NCBI GenBank assembly: GCA_009925905.1
Contig: RFPZ01000009.1
Span: 1 to 24,339 of the forward strand
Source: Candidatus Aquidulcis frankliniae
GTDB taxonomy: Bacteria > Chloroflexota > Limnocylindria > Limnocylindrales > Limnocylindraceae
Direction: 5' to 3'
DNA: 24,339 nt
In this document: positions 13,344-21,005 of the stretch, piece by piece
Layout: each line of letters begins with the position of its first letter
Numbering within the stretch: position 1 is the first letter of the stretch
Made by a program: the position numbers and the translations under genes
Notes under the pieces: model-generated
The model's input: only the letters and a program-made list of their open reading frames with translations
The model's database searches: none
What the model was told of the DNA's origin: nothing

Positions 13344-14791
13344 GCGCGCGGGGCTGGCTTTGACTTTGCGGATGTGCGCTTGGTCGCCGTTGGCGTGCGC
13401 CCGCGCTCTCGCCCCTCTTCGGCCTCCCGCTCTCGTACAACGATGCGAATCGGCGTCCCCATTAGGGGGTACTTGTCTCGGATTTGGTTCTCCAGAAAGC
13501 GCTGCCAGGTGAAGTGCACCTGCGCGGCATTCCGCGCGAAGACGACGAAGGTTGGGGGTGGCGTAGAGGCCTGAGCGGCGTAGAGGATCTTCGGGCGCTT
13601 GCTACCGCTGTGGGCTGGCTCCTGGCGCGCCACAGCCTCAGCGATCAGGCGGTTCAGGACACCGGTTGGGATCCGCAGATTCCTCGCATCAGCAGCGGCG
13701 ACCGCCGCGTCGAGCACCTTGGTCGCTCGCAGCCCCGTCACCGCAGAAATCGAAACGAGTGGAGCGAAATCGAGGAACGGAGCCTGACGCCTGAGCTTCC
13801 CTTCAATTTCGTCGAAAGTAAAACCATCCTTCTCAATGAGGTCCCACTTGTTCAAGACCAAGACAAGTCCCTTCCCTGCGTCGATAACTGAACCTGCGAT
13901 GTGTAAATCCTGCGCCTGCAGGCCGGTAGATGCATCGATGAGCAACAGCGCAACGTCTGCACGGTCAAGTGCGCGGACGGAGCGGACCGTCGCCCATTTA
14001 TCGGCCGACGGGCCAGAGGCCACTTTGCCGCGCTTGCGAATACCTGCGGTATCGACAAGGGTGATCTGGCGCCCTGCATGCAGCAAAGTCTCATCGATAG
14101 CGTCGCGCGTTGTACCAGCCACAGCGCTCACTACGGTTCGCTCGCTCCCGATTAACTTGTTGAGCAGGCTTGACTTACCAACGTTTGGCCGACCCACAAT
14201 TGCGACCGTTACTTCGCCCTCTAGGAATGCGCTGCCAGCATCTTCTGGGAGCGACTCAAGTCGCTCCACAATCACATCAAGCAGATCGCCAGAGCCGATG
14301 CCGTGCTGGGCGCTGACGGTGTGAAGGCGATCAAAGCCGAGGATGGAGAACTCTTGAGCAGCTCGGTCGCGTTCAATGTTGTCTGCCTTGTTCGCTACGA
14401 GAATGATTGGTTTGCCGCTTCGTCGTAGCAGTTGCGCCACCTCGGCGTCGCCTGGGTTCGGTCCTGTGGCAGCGTCAACAAGGAGCAGAATGAGGTCGGC
14501 GGCATCAACTGCGATGCGCGCCTGGTCTTGCACGCCAATCTCAATTGGATCACCAACTGCAGGCTGCATGCCACCCGTATCCACAACACGGAAGCGCATC
14601 CCATTCCATTCAACGATTCCGATGAGGCGATCGCGGGTCGTACCGGCACGATCTTCAACAACTGCCCGCCGCTCACCGACGAAGCGATTGAAGAGGGTGC
14701 TCTTGCCAACGTTCGGTCGACCAACAAGCGCGACCAGGGGCAGCCGACGAGGCAGAGACTCGCCTTCGACCTCTACCTGGTCCTCGCTCAT
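13340..14791 (-). CDS. der: Ribosome-assembly GTPase Der (EngA)
   Basis: A double-GTPase needed for late 50S subunit maturation. The 483 residues show two tandem G domains: first G1 GRPNVGKS (24-31), TTRD, DTGG and NKAD (134-137); second G1 GRPNVGKS (200-207), AGTTRDAID, DTAGIRKRGK and NKWD (about 303). A C-terminal KH-like domain follows (VHFTWQRFLENQIRDKYPLMGTPIRI, written here as the fragment PLMGTPIRI). The last about 25 residues are a basic Lys/Arg/Thr-rich tail. It overlaps ispH and gpsA by 4 bp each, implying translational coupling. Confidence 0.97.
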   Translation of the reverse strand: MSEDQVEVEGESLPRRLPLVALVGRPNVGKSTLFNRFVGERRAVVEDRAGTTRDRLIGIVEWNGMRFRVVDTGGMQPAVGDPIEIGVQDQARIAVDAADLILLLVDAATGPNPGDAEVAQLLRRSGKPIILVANKADNIERDRAAQEFSILGFDRLHTVSAQHGIGSGDLLDVIVERLESLPEDAGSAFLEGEVTVAIVGRPNVGKSSLLNKLIGSERTVVSAVAGTTRDAIDETLLHAGRQITLVDTAGIRKRGKVASGPSADKWATVRSVRALDRADVALLLIDASTGLQAQDLHIAGSVIDAGKGLVLVLNKWDLIEKDGFTFDEIEGKLRRQAPFLDFAPLVSISAVTGLRATKVLDAAVAAADARNLRIPTGVLNRLIAEAVARQEPAHSGSKRPKILYAAQASTPPPTFVVFARNAAQVHFTWQRFLENQIRDKYPLMGTPIRIVVREREAEEGRERGRTPTATKRTSAKSKPAPRA

Positions 14792-15744
14792 ACCGTTTTG
14801 CCAGTCGTGATCGAAGTGGTGCGATATTGCGGGCTTGCTGCGGCCTCTAAAGCGGCTCGGGCAATGGCAACCGCATTCGTGCGAACGTGATCGGTTCCTC
14901 CGAGTTCGGCAATTCGAAGTGCGACCCGCTCAAGGTCCTCAATGGGGGTACTTGTCCCGCCGGTGATCCCCACGGTATGCACATTCGAAAACAGGGCAGG
15001 GTCGGTCAGCCCTTGAGCGGACTCAATCTGCACGGCGCGCGTACCGCCGATCTCACAGAGTCGCGTGAGCTCCTTCGTGTTCGCGCTCCTAGACCCACCA
15101 ACCACGACCATCAACTGCACCTCTTTGGCGATTGCAATGGTGTCCTCTTGGCGACGTATGGTGACGGGGCACACCGTATTAATCACCTTAAGTTCGTGGC
15201 AACGCGAGACAAGGAAGGCCGCCAAGCGCTCAAACTTCCACGGGGGTTGAGTTGATTGCGTAATCAGTGCCATGCGCTTGCGACGTGGGATCGTCGCCCA
15301 ATCTTCCTCTTCATCTACGAGGATTGCATTGGGTGCGAACCCGAGGAGACCGACGACCTCAGGGTGATTCGGCGTGCCGAGAAGAACGATCTCGTAGCCC
15401 TCTTCGACGAGGCGAGCGAGTTCGCGGTGCTCTTGCGTCACCCAGGTGCAGGTGCCGTCAATCACCTCAAGGCCGCGCTCTGCGGCGCGACCGAGGACTT
15501 CAGGGGTGACGCCATGCGCGCGAATGACGACGGCGGTCCCCGAAGCAACCTCATCGAGGTGGTCGACATTCTCAATACCGCGGGCGCGGAGGTCGGCGAT
15601 CAGCCCTTCGTTGTGGACGACATGCCCCAGGGTATGGGTCTCTTTTCCAGAGGCGCGGGCGATCTTGGCCTTATCAATGGCCTCACGGACGCCATAGCAG
15701 ACGCCTGTGCGCTTCGCGATGACAATGTTCTCGACACTTCCCAT
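14788..15744 (-). CDS. ispH: 4-hydroxy-3-methylbut-2-enyl diphosphate reductase
   Basis: Last enzyme of the MEP pathway, producing IPP and DMAPP. The 318-residue protein has the three iron-sulfur-cluster cysteines in KRTGVCYGV (Cys16), IDGTCTWV (Cys99) and NTVCPVT (Cys192). It also has HVVHNE (41-46), IRAHGV (75-80), GTPNHPEV (123-130) and VGGSRSANTKEL. An in-frame GTG at 15762 would add six residues. The ATG at 15744 matches the family N-terminus and follows a GGGGCGGGGTGGG purine tract. It supplies the isoprenoid units for carotenoid and retinal synthesis, and dxs is at the head of the same gene run. It overlaps der as ATGA. Confidence 0.97.
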   Translation of the reverse strand: MGSVENIVIAKRTGVCYGVREAIDKAKIARASGKETHTLGHVVHNEGLIADLRARGIENVDHLDEVASGTAVVIRAHGVTPEVLGRAAERGLEVIDGTCTWVTQEHRELARLVEEGYEIVLLGTPNHPEVVGLLGFAPNAILVDEEEDWATIPRRKRMALITQSTQPPWKFERLAAFLVSRCHELKVINTVCPVTIRRQEDTIAIAKEVQLMVVVGGSRSANTKELTRLCEIGGTRAVQIESAQGLTDPALFSNVHTVGITGGTSTPIEDLERVALRIAELGGTDHVRTNAVAIARAALEAAASPQYRTTSITTGKTV

Positions 15745-15769
15745 GCGGGCATTATCGCCCACCCCGCCC

Positions 15770-16420
15770 CTAGGGCCGATTCGCCTCCGGAAGGAGGGCT
15801 GCGACAGCGTCGTGAATGGCGCCGCTCACCGCAGCAAGCTCGGGTCGTGCCCCCTCGCCGCGTGGAATCACCACCGGCTCCCCAATCGTCAACGTGACGC
15901 GAGGGACGCGACGAGGGATCAGCGAGCCTTTCCGCCAGAGACCATCCGTACCCGAGACCGCGACTGGCAGGACTGGGACACCGCTTCGCAGCGCCAGCAG
16001 AGCCGCCCCGTCTCGGAATTGGCGCAGGACGCCATCAGGTGACCGAGTCCCCTCTGGGTAAATTCCAAGGATGCGCCCTTCGCTGAGAATCCGCTCCGCA
16101 ATGCGGAATGCCTCGAGATCGGCGGCACCGCGCCGCACCCCAAAGACACCATTCACCCGCAGAAACCAGCCAACCAGCGGCCAACGCATCGCCTCCGCCT
16201 TCCCCATCCACGCCATAGGACGGCCAGTTGCTGGGGTGAGCCAACAAGCGAGAAGTACCGGGTCCACCCACGAGATGTGATTTGAGGCTAAGAGCACCGG
16301 CCCGGTCGCGGGGATACGCTCTAGGCCCCGCACCACGATCTCGTCGGCCAGGCGCTGCATCGCCCAGCGACCAAAGCGCTCCGAGAGACGCATGCCGAGC
16401 GGGATTCGCTCCGCTGTCAT
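15770..16420 (-). CDS. plsC: 1-acyl-sn-glycerol-3-phosphate acyltransferase
   Basis: Adds the second acyl chain to form phosphatidic acid at the membrane. The 216-residue protein has the LPLAT motifs: NHISWVD (HX4D, His48-Asp53), the GVFGVRRGAAD region (block II, 91-101) and IYPEGTRSPDG (EGTR block III, 120-130), followed by a VPVLPVAVSGT strand. The only clear hydrophobic stretches are short, as usual for this group. ATG overlaps the cmk stop by 4 bp. Its partner for making the substrate backbone, gpsA, is three genes downstream. Confidence 0.93.
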   Translation of the reverse strand: MTAERIPLGMRLSERFGRWAMQRLADEIVVRGLERIPATGPVLLASNHISWVDPVLLACWLTPATGRPMAWMGKAEAMRWPLVGWFLRVNGVFGVRRGAADLEAFRIAERILSEGRILGIYPEGTRSPDGVLRQFRDGAALLALRSGVPVLPVAVSGTDGLWRKGSLIPRRVPRVTLTIGEPVVIPRGEGARPELAAVSGAIHDAVAALLPEANRP

Positions 16421-17118
16421 CGCGCGACCTTACGTGCCTGAGCGACGACACGCTGCACTACATCAGCAAGCTCCAACTTGTCGGTATGGATCGTGACAGC
16501 ATCGGCCGCAGCGACGAGCGGGGCGACAGGCCGGGCTCGATCCTCAGCATCTCGCGCAACCAGGCTCGCGAGGATCGATTTGTGCTCCTCAGAACCGATG
16601 AGATACCCACGCTGAAGGGCCCGCCGGCTCGCCCGAGCTTCCGCCGTCGCATCCAAGAAGATTTTGCACTCTGCGTCCGGGAGCACCACGGTTCCAATGT
16701 CACGGCCGGCAAGCACCGAACCACCGCGTGCTGCAACGTTTCGCTGTACTGCACGGAGTGCATCCCTGACGCTTGCGATTGACGCCACGGCCGGTACAAA
16801 GAGTTCGACGTCGGCGGCCTCAAGTTGCGACTCTGTCAGGGAATAACCGCCAATCACCATTGTGAAACTTGACTTGCTCCCCTGCGCATCGGTCTCTCGA
16901 GCCAAATCTGTGAGGTCGCTGCGTACCTGCGCGTACCGCTCGCTTGCAACATCAGCAGCAGTTGTCGGTGCGATAAACCAGCCAAGATCAATCGCACGTC
17001 GGGTAATCGCCCGATAAAGTAATCCAGTGTCGAGGAATCGGAAACCGAGCTCATCAGCGACACGTTGACCAACGCTACTCTTGCCACTTGAAGCGGGACC
17101 GTCAATTGCGATACGCAT
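16417..17118 (-). CDS. cmk: Cytidylate kinase
   Basis: Phosphorylates CMP and dCMP with ATP. The 233-residue product begins with the P-loop MRIAIDGPASSGKSS. It has RFLDTGLLYRAITRRA (where most homologues have DTGAMYRA), GRDIGTVVLPDAECKIFLDA, and the lid segment RASRRALQRG, followed by RDAEDRARPVAPL. Length is normal for bacterial Cmk. Its ATG overlaps the stop of the upstream pseudouridine synthase by one base (TAATG). In many bacteria cmk sits in this same neighbourhood with scpAB, an RsuA-type synthase and der. Confidence 0.96.
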   Translation of the reverse strand: MRIAIDGPASSGKSSVGQRVADELGFRFLDTGLLYRAITRRAIDLGWFIAPTTAADVASERYAQVRSDLTDLARETDAQGSKSSFTMVIGGYSLTESQLEAADVELFVPAVASIASVRDALRAVQRNVAARGGSVLAGRDIGTVVLPDAECKIFLDATAEARASRRALQRGYLIGSEEHKSILASLVARDAEDRARPVAPLVAAADAVTIHTDKLELADVVQRVVAQARKVAR

Positions 17119-17957
17119 TACGCGTTCGTCGGGTGACTCGGTCGGGCCTTGTTTTTTGGTGCCGCAGCCAGTGCGCCAGCGAGCCCCTGTCGTTCGGATT
17201 CAGTGATCAGACGTAGCTCGCCAGGGGTAAGCCCTCCAAGGCGAACTGGACCATATCCGACACGAATAAGTCGTAAGACGGGATGACTGATTGCGCCGTA
17301 GAGGCGGCGGACTTCATGGTGTCGCCCCTCTCCGATCGAGATGAAGCTCCACTGGCCAGGATCCATGTCGCCACCGCGGACATCGTCCGGAAGGTCGTCG
17401 TCACGGTGCACACCTCGCGCCTCGATGGCGTGTGCCCAGCCATCGGTCAGCCGGATACCAGCACGCAGCCGCTGGAACTCGCTCTCCCCCACCATGGCCT
17501 TCGTTGCCGCCGCATAGGCACGTCGCAGACCAGCGCGTGGATGCGCGAGAGGTGAGACGACACGACGCTCATTCGTAAGTAGCAGCAGTCCTTCGCTCTC
17601 ACGATCAAGTCGCCCAATGGAGAGCATGCGTGCAGCGCGTTCGGCACCGAGAGATGGCGTTAACGCTTGCGGCAGCGTGACGGTCGCAAATGGATCCGCG
17701 TGGGTAGTGGTTACGCCAACTGGCTTATACCAAGCGAATATCTCTGCACCGCCAAGCGCGTCTCCCGTGTCCGTAGTTAGGCGTGGTTTCGCGGGGAGTT
17801 CCTTGCCATCTAACTCAAGTGGCGCGAGTGCATCGAGGCGTTCGCCGAGTGCAACAGCTCGCCCCGCGGTCGTCACGCGGCTGCTAGCAATAGCCGTGTC
17901 GGCACCGCGGCGAGAGAGGCCAGAGCGTTCCGCAATGAGAACGTTGACACGAATCAA
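17118..17957 (-). CDS. RsuA/RluB/RluF-family rRNA pseudouridine synthase
   Basis: Isomerises a uridine in ribosomal RNA. The 279-residue reading contains an N-terminal S4 RNA-binding domain (IRVNVLIAERSGLSRRGAD onwards) and the catalytic domain, with FAWYKPVGVTTTHADP, the catalytic aspartate in GRLDRESEGLLLLTN, and GRHHEVRRLYGAISHPVLRLIRV near the end. The open frame runs on to 18281, but that would overlap scpB by more than 300 bp with no S4-like sequence. The TTG at 17957, one base after the scpB stop and with AGAGG about 19-23 nt upstream, starts exactly where S4 domains begin. This is the best-supported start, though a rare codon. RluB is most likely from context; RsuA/RluF specificity cannot be excluded. 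Confidence 0.92.
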   Translation of the reverse strand: MIRVNVLIAERSGLSRRGADTAIASSRVTTAGRAVALGERLDALAPLELDGKELPAKPRLTTDTGDALGGAEIFAWYKPVGVTTTHADPFATVTLPQALTPSLGAERAARMLSIGRLDRESEGLLLLTNERRVVSPLAHPRAGLRRAYAAATKAMVGESEFQRLRAGIRLTDGWAHAIEARGVHRDDDLPDDVRGGDMDPGQWSFISIGEGRHHEVRRLYGAISHPVLRLIRVGYGPVRLGGLTPGELRLITESERQGLAGALAAAPKNKARPSHPTNA

Positions 17958-17958
17958 A

Positions 17959-18630
17959 TCAGTCAGTTGCGGCGTCCTCTTGCGCGGGTGTGCTCGGGCT
18001 ATCGGAATTTGCATCTGATCCAGCAACGCCGGTGTCACTTGAGCCAGTTGAAGCATCTGGTCCTTCGCTCCGCAGTTCAAGGTGACGGAGCGCCTCCGCA
18101 TCACCCTCGAGCGCTGGAAGGTCGGCCAGCGAGCCGAGACCAAAACGGCGCAGGAACTCCAGCGTCGTTGCGTAGCGTATCGGTCGACCAGCGGTCTCCA
18201 TGCGACCCGCCTCTTCAATGAGCCCACGCTCGATGAGTACTCGGAGTGCGTAATCTGCGTCGACGCCCCGAATCTCTTCAACGCCTGCCTTGGTGACGGG
18301 CTGGCGATAAGCGATCACTGCGAGGGTCTCAAGCGGGGCCGCCGTGAGGTCAGAGCCGCCGGTGCCAACCCAGGCAAGGACCGCTCGGGCCTGCTCCGCA
18401 CCGCTAGCGAGCTGCAACTCGTCGCCATGCGTGATCAGGGTGATGCCGCGCTGCGAAAGGCTGGCCGAGAGCTCAGTTACGAGACGGTCGAGATCACCCT
18501 TCGAGGCTTCGAGAAGTTTCGCAGCTTCTCGCCGCGTAATCGGGCGATCAACGACGAAGAGGAGTGCCTCGAGATCTTCAGCGGTTGCGACCCATGTCGC
18601 TGCCACTACGCTCTGTGCCTCGTCACTCAT
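17959..18630 (-). CDS. scpB: Chromosome segregation and condensation protein ScpB
   Basis: A kleisin-associated winged-helix subunit of the SMC condensin complex. The 223-residue protein has the typical opening LEALLFVVDRPITRREAAKLL and the family core PLETLAVIAYRQPVTKAGVEEIRGVDADYALRVLIERGLIEEAGR (given here by its ends), followed by GRPIRYATTLEFLRRFGL. The last about 40 residues are an acidic, Ser/Asp/Thr-rich, probably disordered tail. Its ATG overlaps the scpA stop by 4 bp. Confidence 0.97.
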   Translation of the reverse strand: MSDEAQSVVAATWVATAEDLEALLFVVDRPITRREAAKLLEASKGDLDRLVTELSASLSQRGITLITHGDELQLASGAEQARAVLAWVGTGGSDLTAAPLETLAVIAYRQPVTKAGVEEIRGVDADYALRVLIERGLIEEAGRMETAGRPIRYATTLEFLRRFGLGSLADLPALEGDAEALRHLELRSEGPDASTGSSDTGVAGSDANSDSPSTPAQEDAATD

Positions 18631-19484
18631 TCAGTCACCCCCTGCAAAATAGTGATTGGTCCCCACAGCGCATCTTGACGCACCTCGACCTCTCGCCGCT
18701 TGGAGAGCTCAAGGAGGGCTAAGAATGTCACGGCGATGAACGATCGGTCTTGGCGATCCCCGAGCAGGGTTTCGAGGTCTACGCCCATAACACCGTTGAG
18801 GCGAACCGCTTCACGTATAGCAGCAAGTCGATCGCTGATGGAAACCTTCATACCAACCGGGGCGGTCGAAAGGGCAGCGAGCGGCTTCCGTCGCAGGGCA
18901 ATTCGAACCATGGCACGCTGAAGGCGCTTCGGGTCTGACTGCGTTGGAACGATTGGCTCAACTGGGGCGGCTTTCGGACCGGGCAGTTGGCGCGTTGGTG
19001 GTTCGCGATACCAGAGTGGCTGTGAAAGACGCTCGCCCAGTACTCGAGCTGCATCGCGGAAAACTCGATAACGCAGGAGCCGGATGCGCAGCGCATCAGC
19101 CTCATCCTCGACATCAAGATCATTAGTAAGGTCCGGTGCCGCAGAAATCGGACGCGGCAAGAGAGCACGGCTCTTTAGGACGATGAGTTGTGCCGCGACT
19201 GACACGAACGATGAGAGCGTCTCTAGACGATCATCAGGGATCTCAGCGAAGTAGCGTAGGAACTCATCCGCGAACCCCGCGAGCGGCACCCGACGGACAT
19301 CTAGCTCATCGCGCTCGATGAGGGCGAGTAGAAGTCCATATGGCCCGCTGAATTCGCCCAACGCGACATATGAGCGCGATCGACCAAAGAGTCCGCCCTG
19401 TTCTCTGCGAAAGATGACTCCCTCGATGTCAGGCACTGAGGGATCTGGGAGTTCAAAACCTTCTGCAATGCCCCGTACGCTCAT
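18627..19484 (-). CDS. scpA: Chromosome segregation and condensation protein ScpA (kleisin)
   Basis: Bridges the SMC dimer heads. The 285-residue protein shows the ScpA start FSGPYGLLLALIERDELDVRRVPLAGFADEFLRYF (quoted by FSGPYGLLLALIERDELDV) and SFVSVAAQLIVLKSRALLPRP. It has a variable acidic middle and a C-terminal winged helix that ends with FIAVTFLALLELSKRREVEVRQD. It carries a 40-residue N-terminal extension compared with typical members. It overlaps the HD-like gene and scpB by 4 bp each. Confidence 0.95.
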   Translation of the reverse strand: MSVRGIAEGFELPDPSVPDIEGVIFRREQGGLFGRSRSYVALGEFSGPYGLLLALIERDELDVRRVPLAGFADEFLRYFAEIPDDRLETLSSFVSVAAQLIVLKSRALLPRPISAAPDLTNDLDVEDEADALRIRLLRYRVFRDAARVLGERLSQPLWYREPPTRQLPGPKAAPVEPIVPTQSDPKRLQRAMVRIALRRKPLAALSTAPVGMKVSISDRLAAIREAVRLNGVMGVDLETLLGDRQDRSFIAVTFLALLELSKRREVEVRQDALWGPITILQGVTE

Positions 19485-20038
19485 CGCGTCACACCGCTAT
19501 CAAGGTCGAGGAGGAGCCTTGCGCGGGCGTTAACTCCGGTGGTCTTCTGCGGAGCAGCGGAACGCGATTCCTCACGCGCGAGCTCGTGCAGGATCGCGAT
19601 GGTGCCCCGTGGCGCACCAAGTTTTGCGGCGAGCGTTGGTGCGACCGATGCATGGAGGCGCAATGTTTGTCGCGCGCCTGCGAATGGTCCACGAGCTTGC
19701 CCTGTCACTGGGGAGCCTTCAAGCACATGGAACACACGCGGGAGAAGTCCGACCTGTCCCTTAGGTAGATCGTGGAGCAGTGCCGCAAGTTGATCATCCG
19801 GTCTCGCGCCAAGACGGCGCAGACTCGCCGCGGTACGCGTTGCAGAGGCCTGGTCTGCGGGGTGCGCCGCGGCAAAGGCGCGCCGTGCTCGCGCGGTCGC
19901 CCGTAGGGCTCGAAGATGTGCGTCGCCTTGGGCACCGACCGGGGTAGCCAGCCCGAGTCGCGCTCCCTGTTGGCGCACGACCGCCGTGAGGTGCGCAAGC
20001 ACCTGATGCAGGCGGTGGGTACTAATTGCAGCGTTCAC
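19481..20038 (-). CDS. Degenerate HD-domain-like protein
   Basis: A 185-residue helical protein between xerD and scpA, started by GTG at 20038. The spacing of histidines (AAAHPADQ about 58-65; LAALLHDLPKG, with the HD doublet about 84-94; LRLHASVAPTLAAKLG; then AILHELAREE) follows the order expected of an HD phosphohydrolase, with LLHDLPKG in place of LLHDIGKG. The final aspartate is not obvious, so metal binding and activity are doubtful. The substrate is unknown. It overlaps scpA as ATGA and lies 28 bp after xerD, so it is part of the segregation operon. A non-enzymatic or regulatory role in that context is inference. Confidence 0.55.
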   Translation of the reverse strand: MNAAISTHRLHQVLAHLTAVVRQQGARLGLATPVGAQGDAHLRALRATARARRAFAAAHPADQASATRTAASLRRLGARPDDQLAALLHDLPKGQVGLLPRVFHVLEGSPVTGQARGPFAGARQTLRLHASVAPTLAAKLGAPRGTIAILHELAREESRSAAPQKTTGVNARARLLLDLDSGVTR

Positions 20039-20066
20039 ACCCGAATCCTACCGCCTCTCAGGCTGC

Positions 20067-21005
20067 TTAGGCCCTCGGGTGGGCCTTCCGATACGAATCC
20101 CGCACGTGGCTTCCGAGAAGGTGGGTATAGAGCTGGGTCGTTGCGATATCGGCATGACCCAGGAGTTCCTGCACCACCCGCAGGTCTGCCCCGCCGTCGA
20201 GGAGGTGTGTCGCAAATGAATGGCGCAGCGTATGGGGGTGGATCTCGCGTCCGAGGTTTGCCGCGACGGCTGCAGTACGAATTGCAGACCAGGCCGACTC
20301 TCTTCGTAGTCGCACTCCGCCTCGCGACAAGAGCAGCGCCTTTGGCTCGGGTGCGGATCCGCTGGCACGCCTAGGTGCCTGTTGATGAATAGCCCGCCCA
20401 TGGCCGAGATAGACCTGGACCGCATCAAGTGCCGGCTCACCAATTGGCACGATGCGCTCCCGTCGCCCCTTGCCGAAGAGTCGAACCGACCCATCGTCGA
20501 GATCCACAGAATCGAGGTCCAGATCAACAATCTCGCTGACCCGACCGCCCGATCCATAGAGAAGTTCACCCAGTGCGCGACCGCGCGATGCATTCGCGCG
20601 GGCAATGTCACTCTCATCGGCGGGAGTTCCGAGGGCCGTCAATAATCGTTCTACCTCTTCTACGCCTAGCACCGTAGGCAGGGTTCGACGTGAACGCGGC
20701 AGATCAATCTCATCGCTGATCGAGCGCGCGATGATTCCCTCACCCTCAGCAAATCGATAGAGAACGCGCAGCGCTGCGGCTCGACGCCGCATGGTGGAGA
20801 GGGCGTTCCCGGGCTGCGCGATCCACTCTTGCGCCGCCTTGGCCGAACTCTTCCATGTACCACTCGCACCGAGTGACTCCGCAAACGATTGATAGTCACC
20901 GCGGTAGGCGGCAAGGGTACGTGGGGCGAGGTTGCGCTCTACTCCGAGGTAGAGAATGCAGGAGTCGATCAACCGATCAATCTCGCTCCGTGGCGCCGTG
21001 GGCAT
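20067..21005 (-). CDS. xerD: Tyrosine recombinase XerC/XerD
   Basis: Resolves chromosome dimers at the dif site near the division septum. The 312-residue protein has an N-terminal SAM-like core-binding domain (about 8-100) and a catalytic domain with all six active residues: Arg155 (GGRVSE), Lys179 (GKGRRER), His258 and Arg261 (HTLRHSF), His284 (LLGHAD) and nucleophile Tyr293 (TQLYTH). Family length is normal and no integrase-associated att site or mobile gene is nearby, so this is the housekeeping recombinase rather than a phage integrase. Xer-type numbering (C or D) is not decided by the sequence. The ATG overlaps the recN stop by one base (TAATG). Confidence 0.93.
   Translation of the reverse strand: MPTAPRSEIDRLIDSCILYLGVERNLAPRTLAAYRGDYQSFAESLGASGTWKSSAKAAQEWIAQPGNALSTMRRRAAALRVLYRFAEGEGIIARSISDEIDLPRSRRTLPTVLGVEEVERLLTALGTPADESDIARANASRGRALGELLYGSGGRVSEIVDLDLDSVDLDDGSVRLFGKGRRERIVPIGEPALDAVQVYLGHGRAIHQQAPRRASGSAPEPKALLLSRGGVRLRRESAWSAIRTAAVAANLGREIHPHTLRHSFATHLLDGGADLRVVQELLGHADIATTQLYTHLLGSHVRDSYRKAHPRA

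Noticed and set aside
20067..21005. Phage integrase marking a genomic island
   Set aside because: The protein has Xer length and motifs, sits inside a housekeeping operon, and there is no att repeat or phage gene nearby; the three tRNA genes show no duplicated 3' ends.
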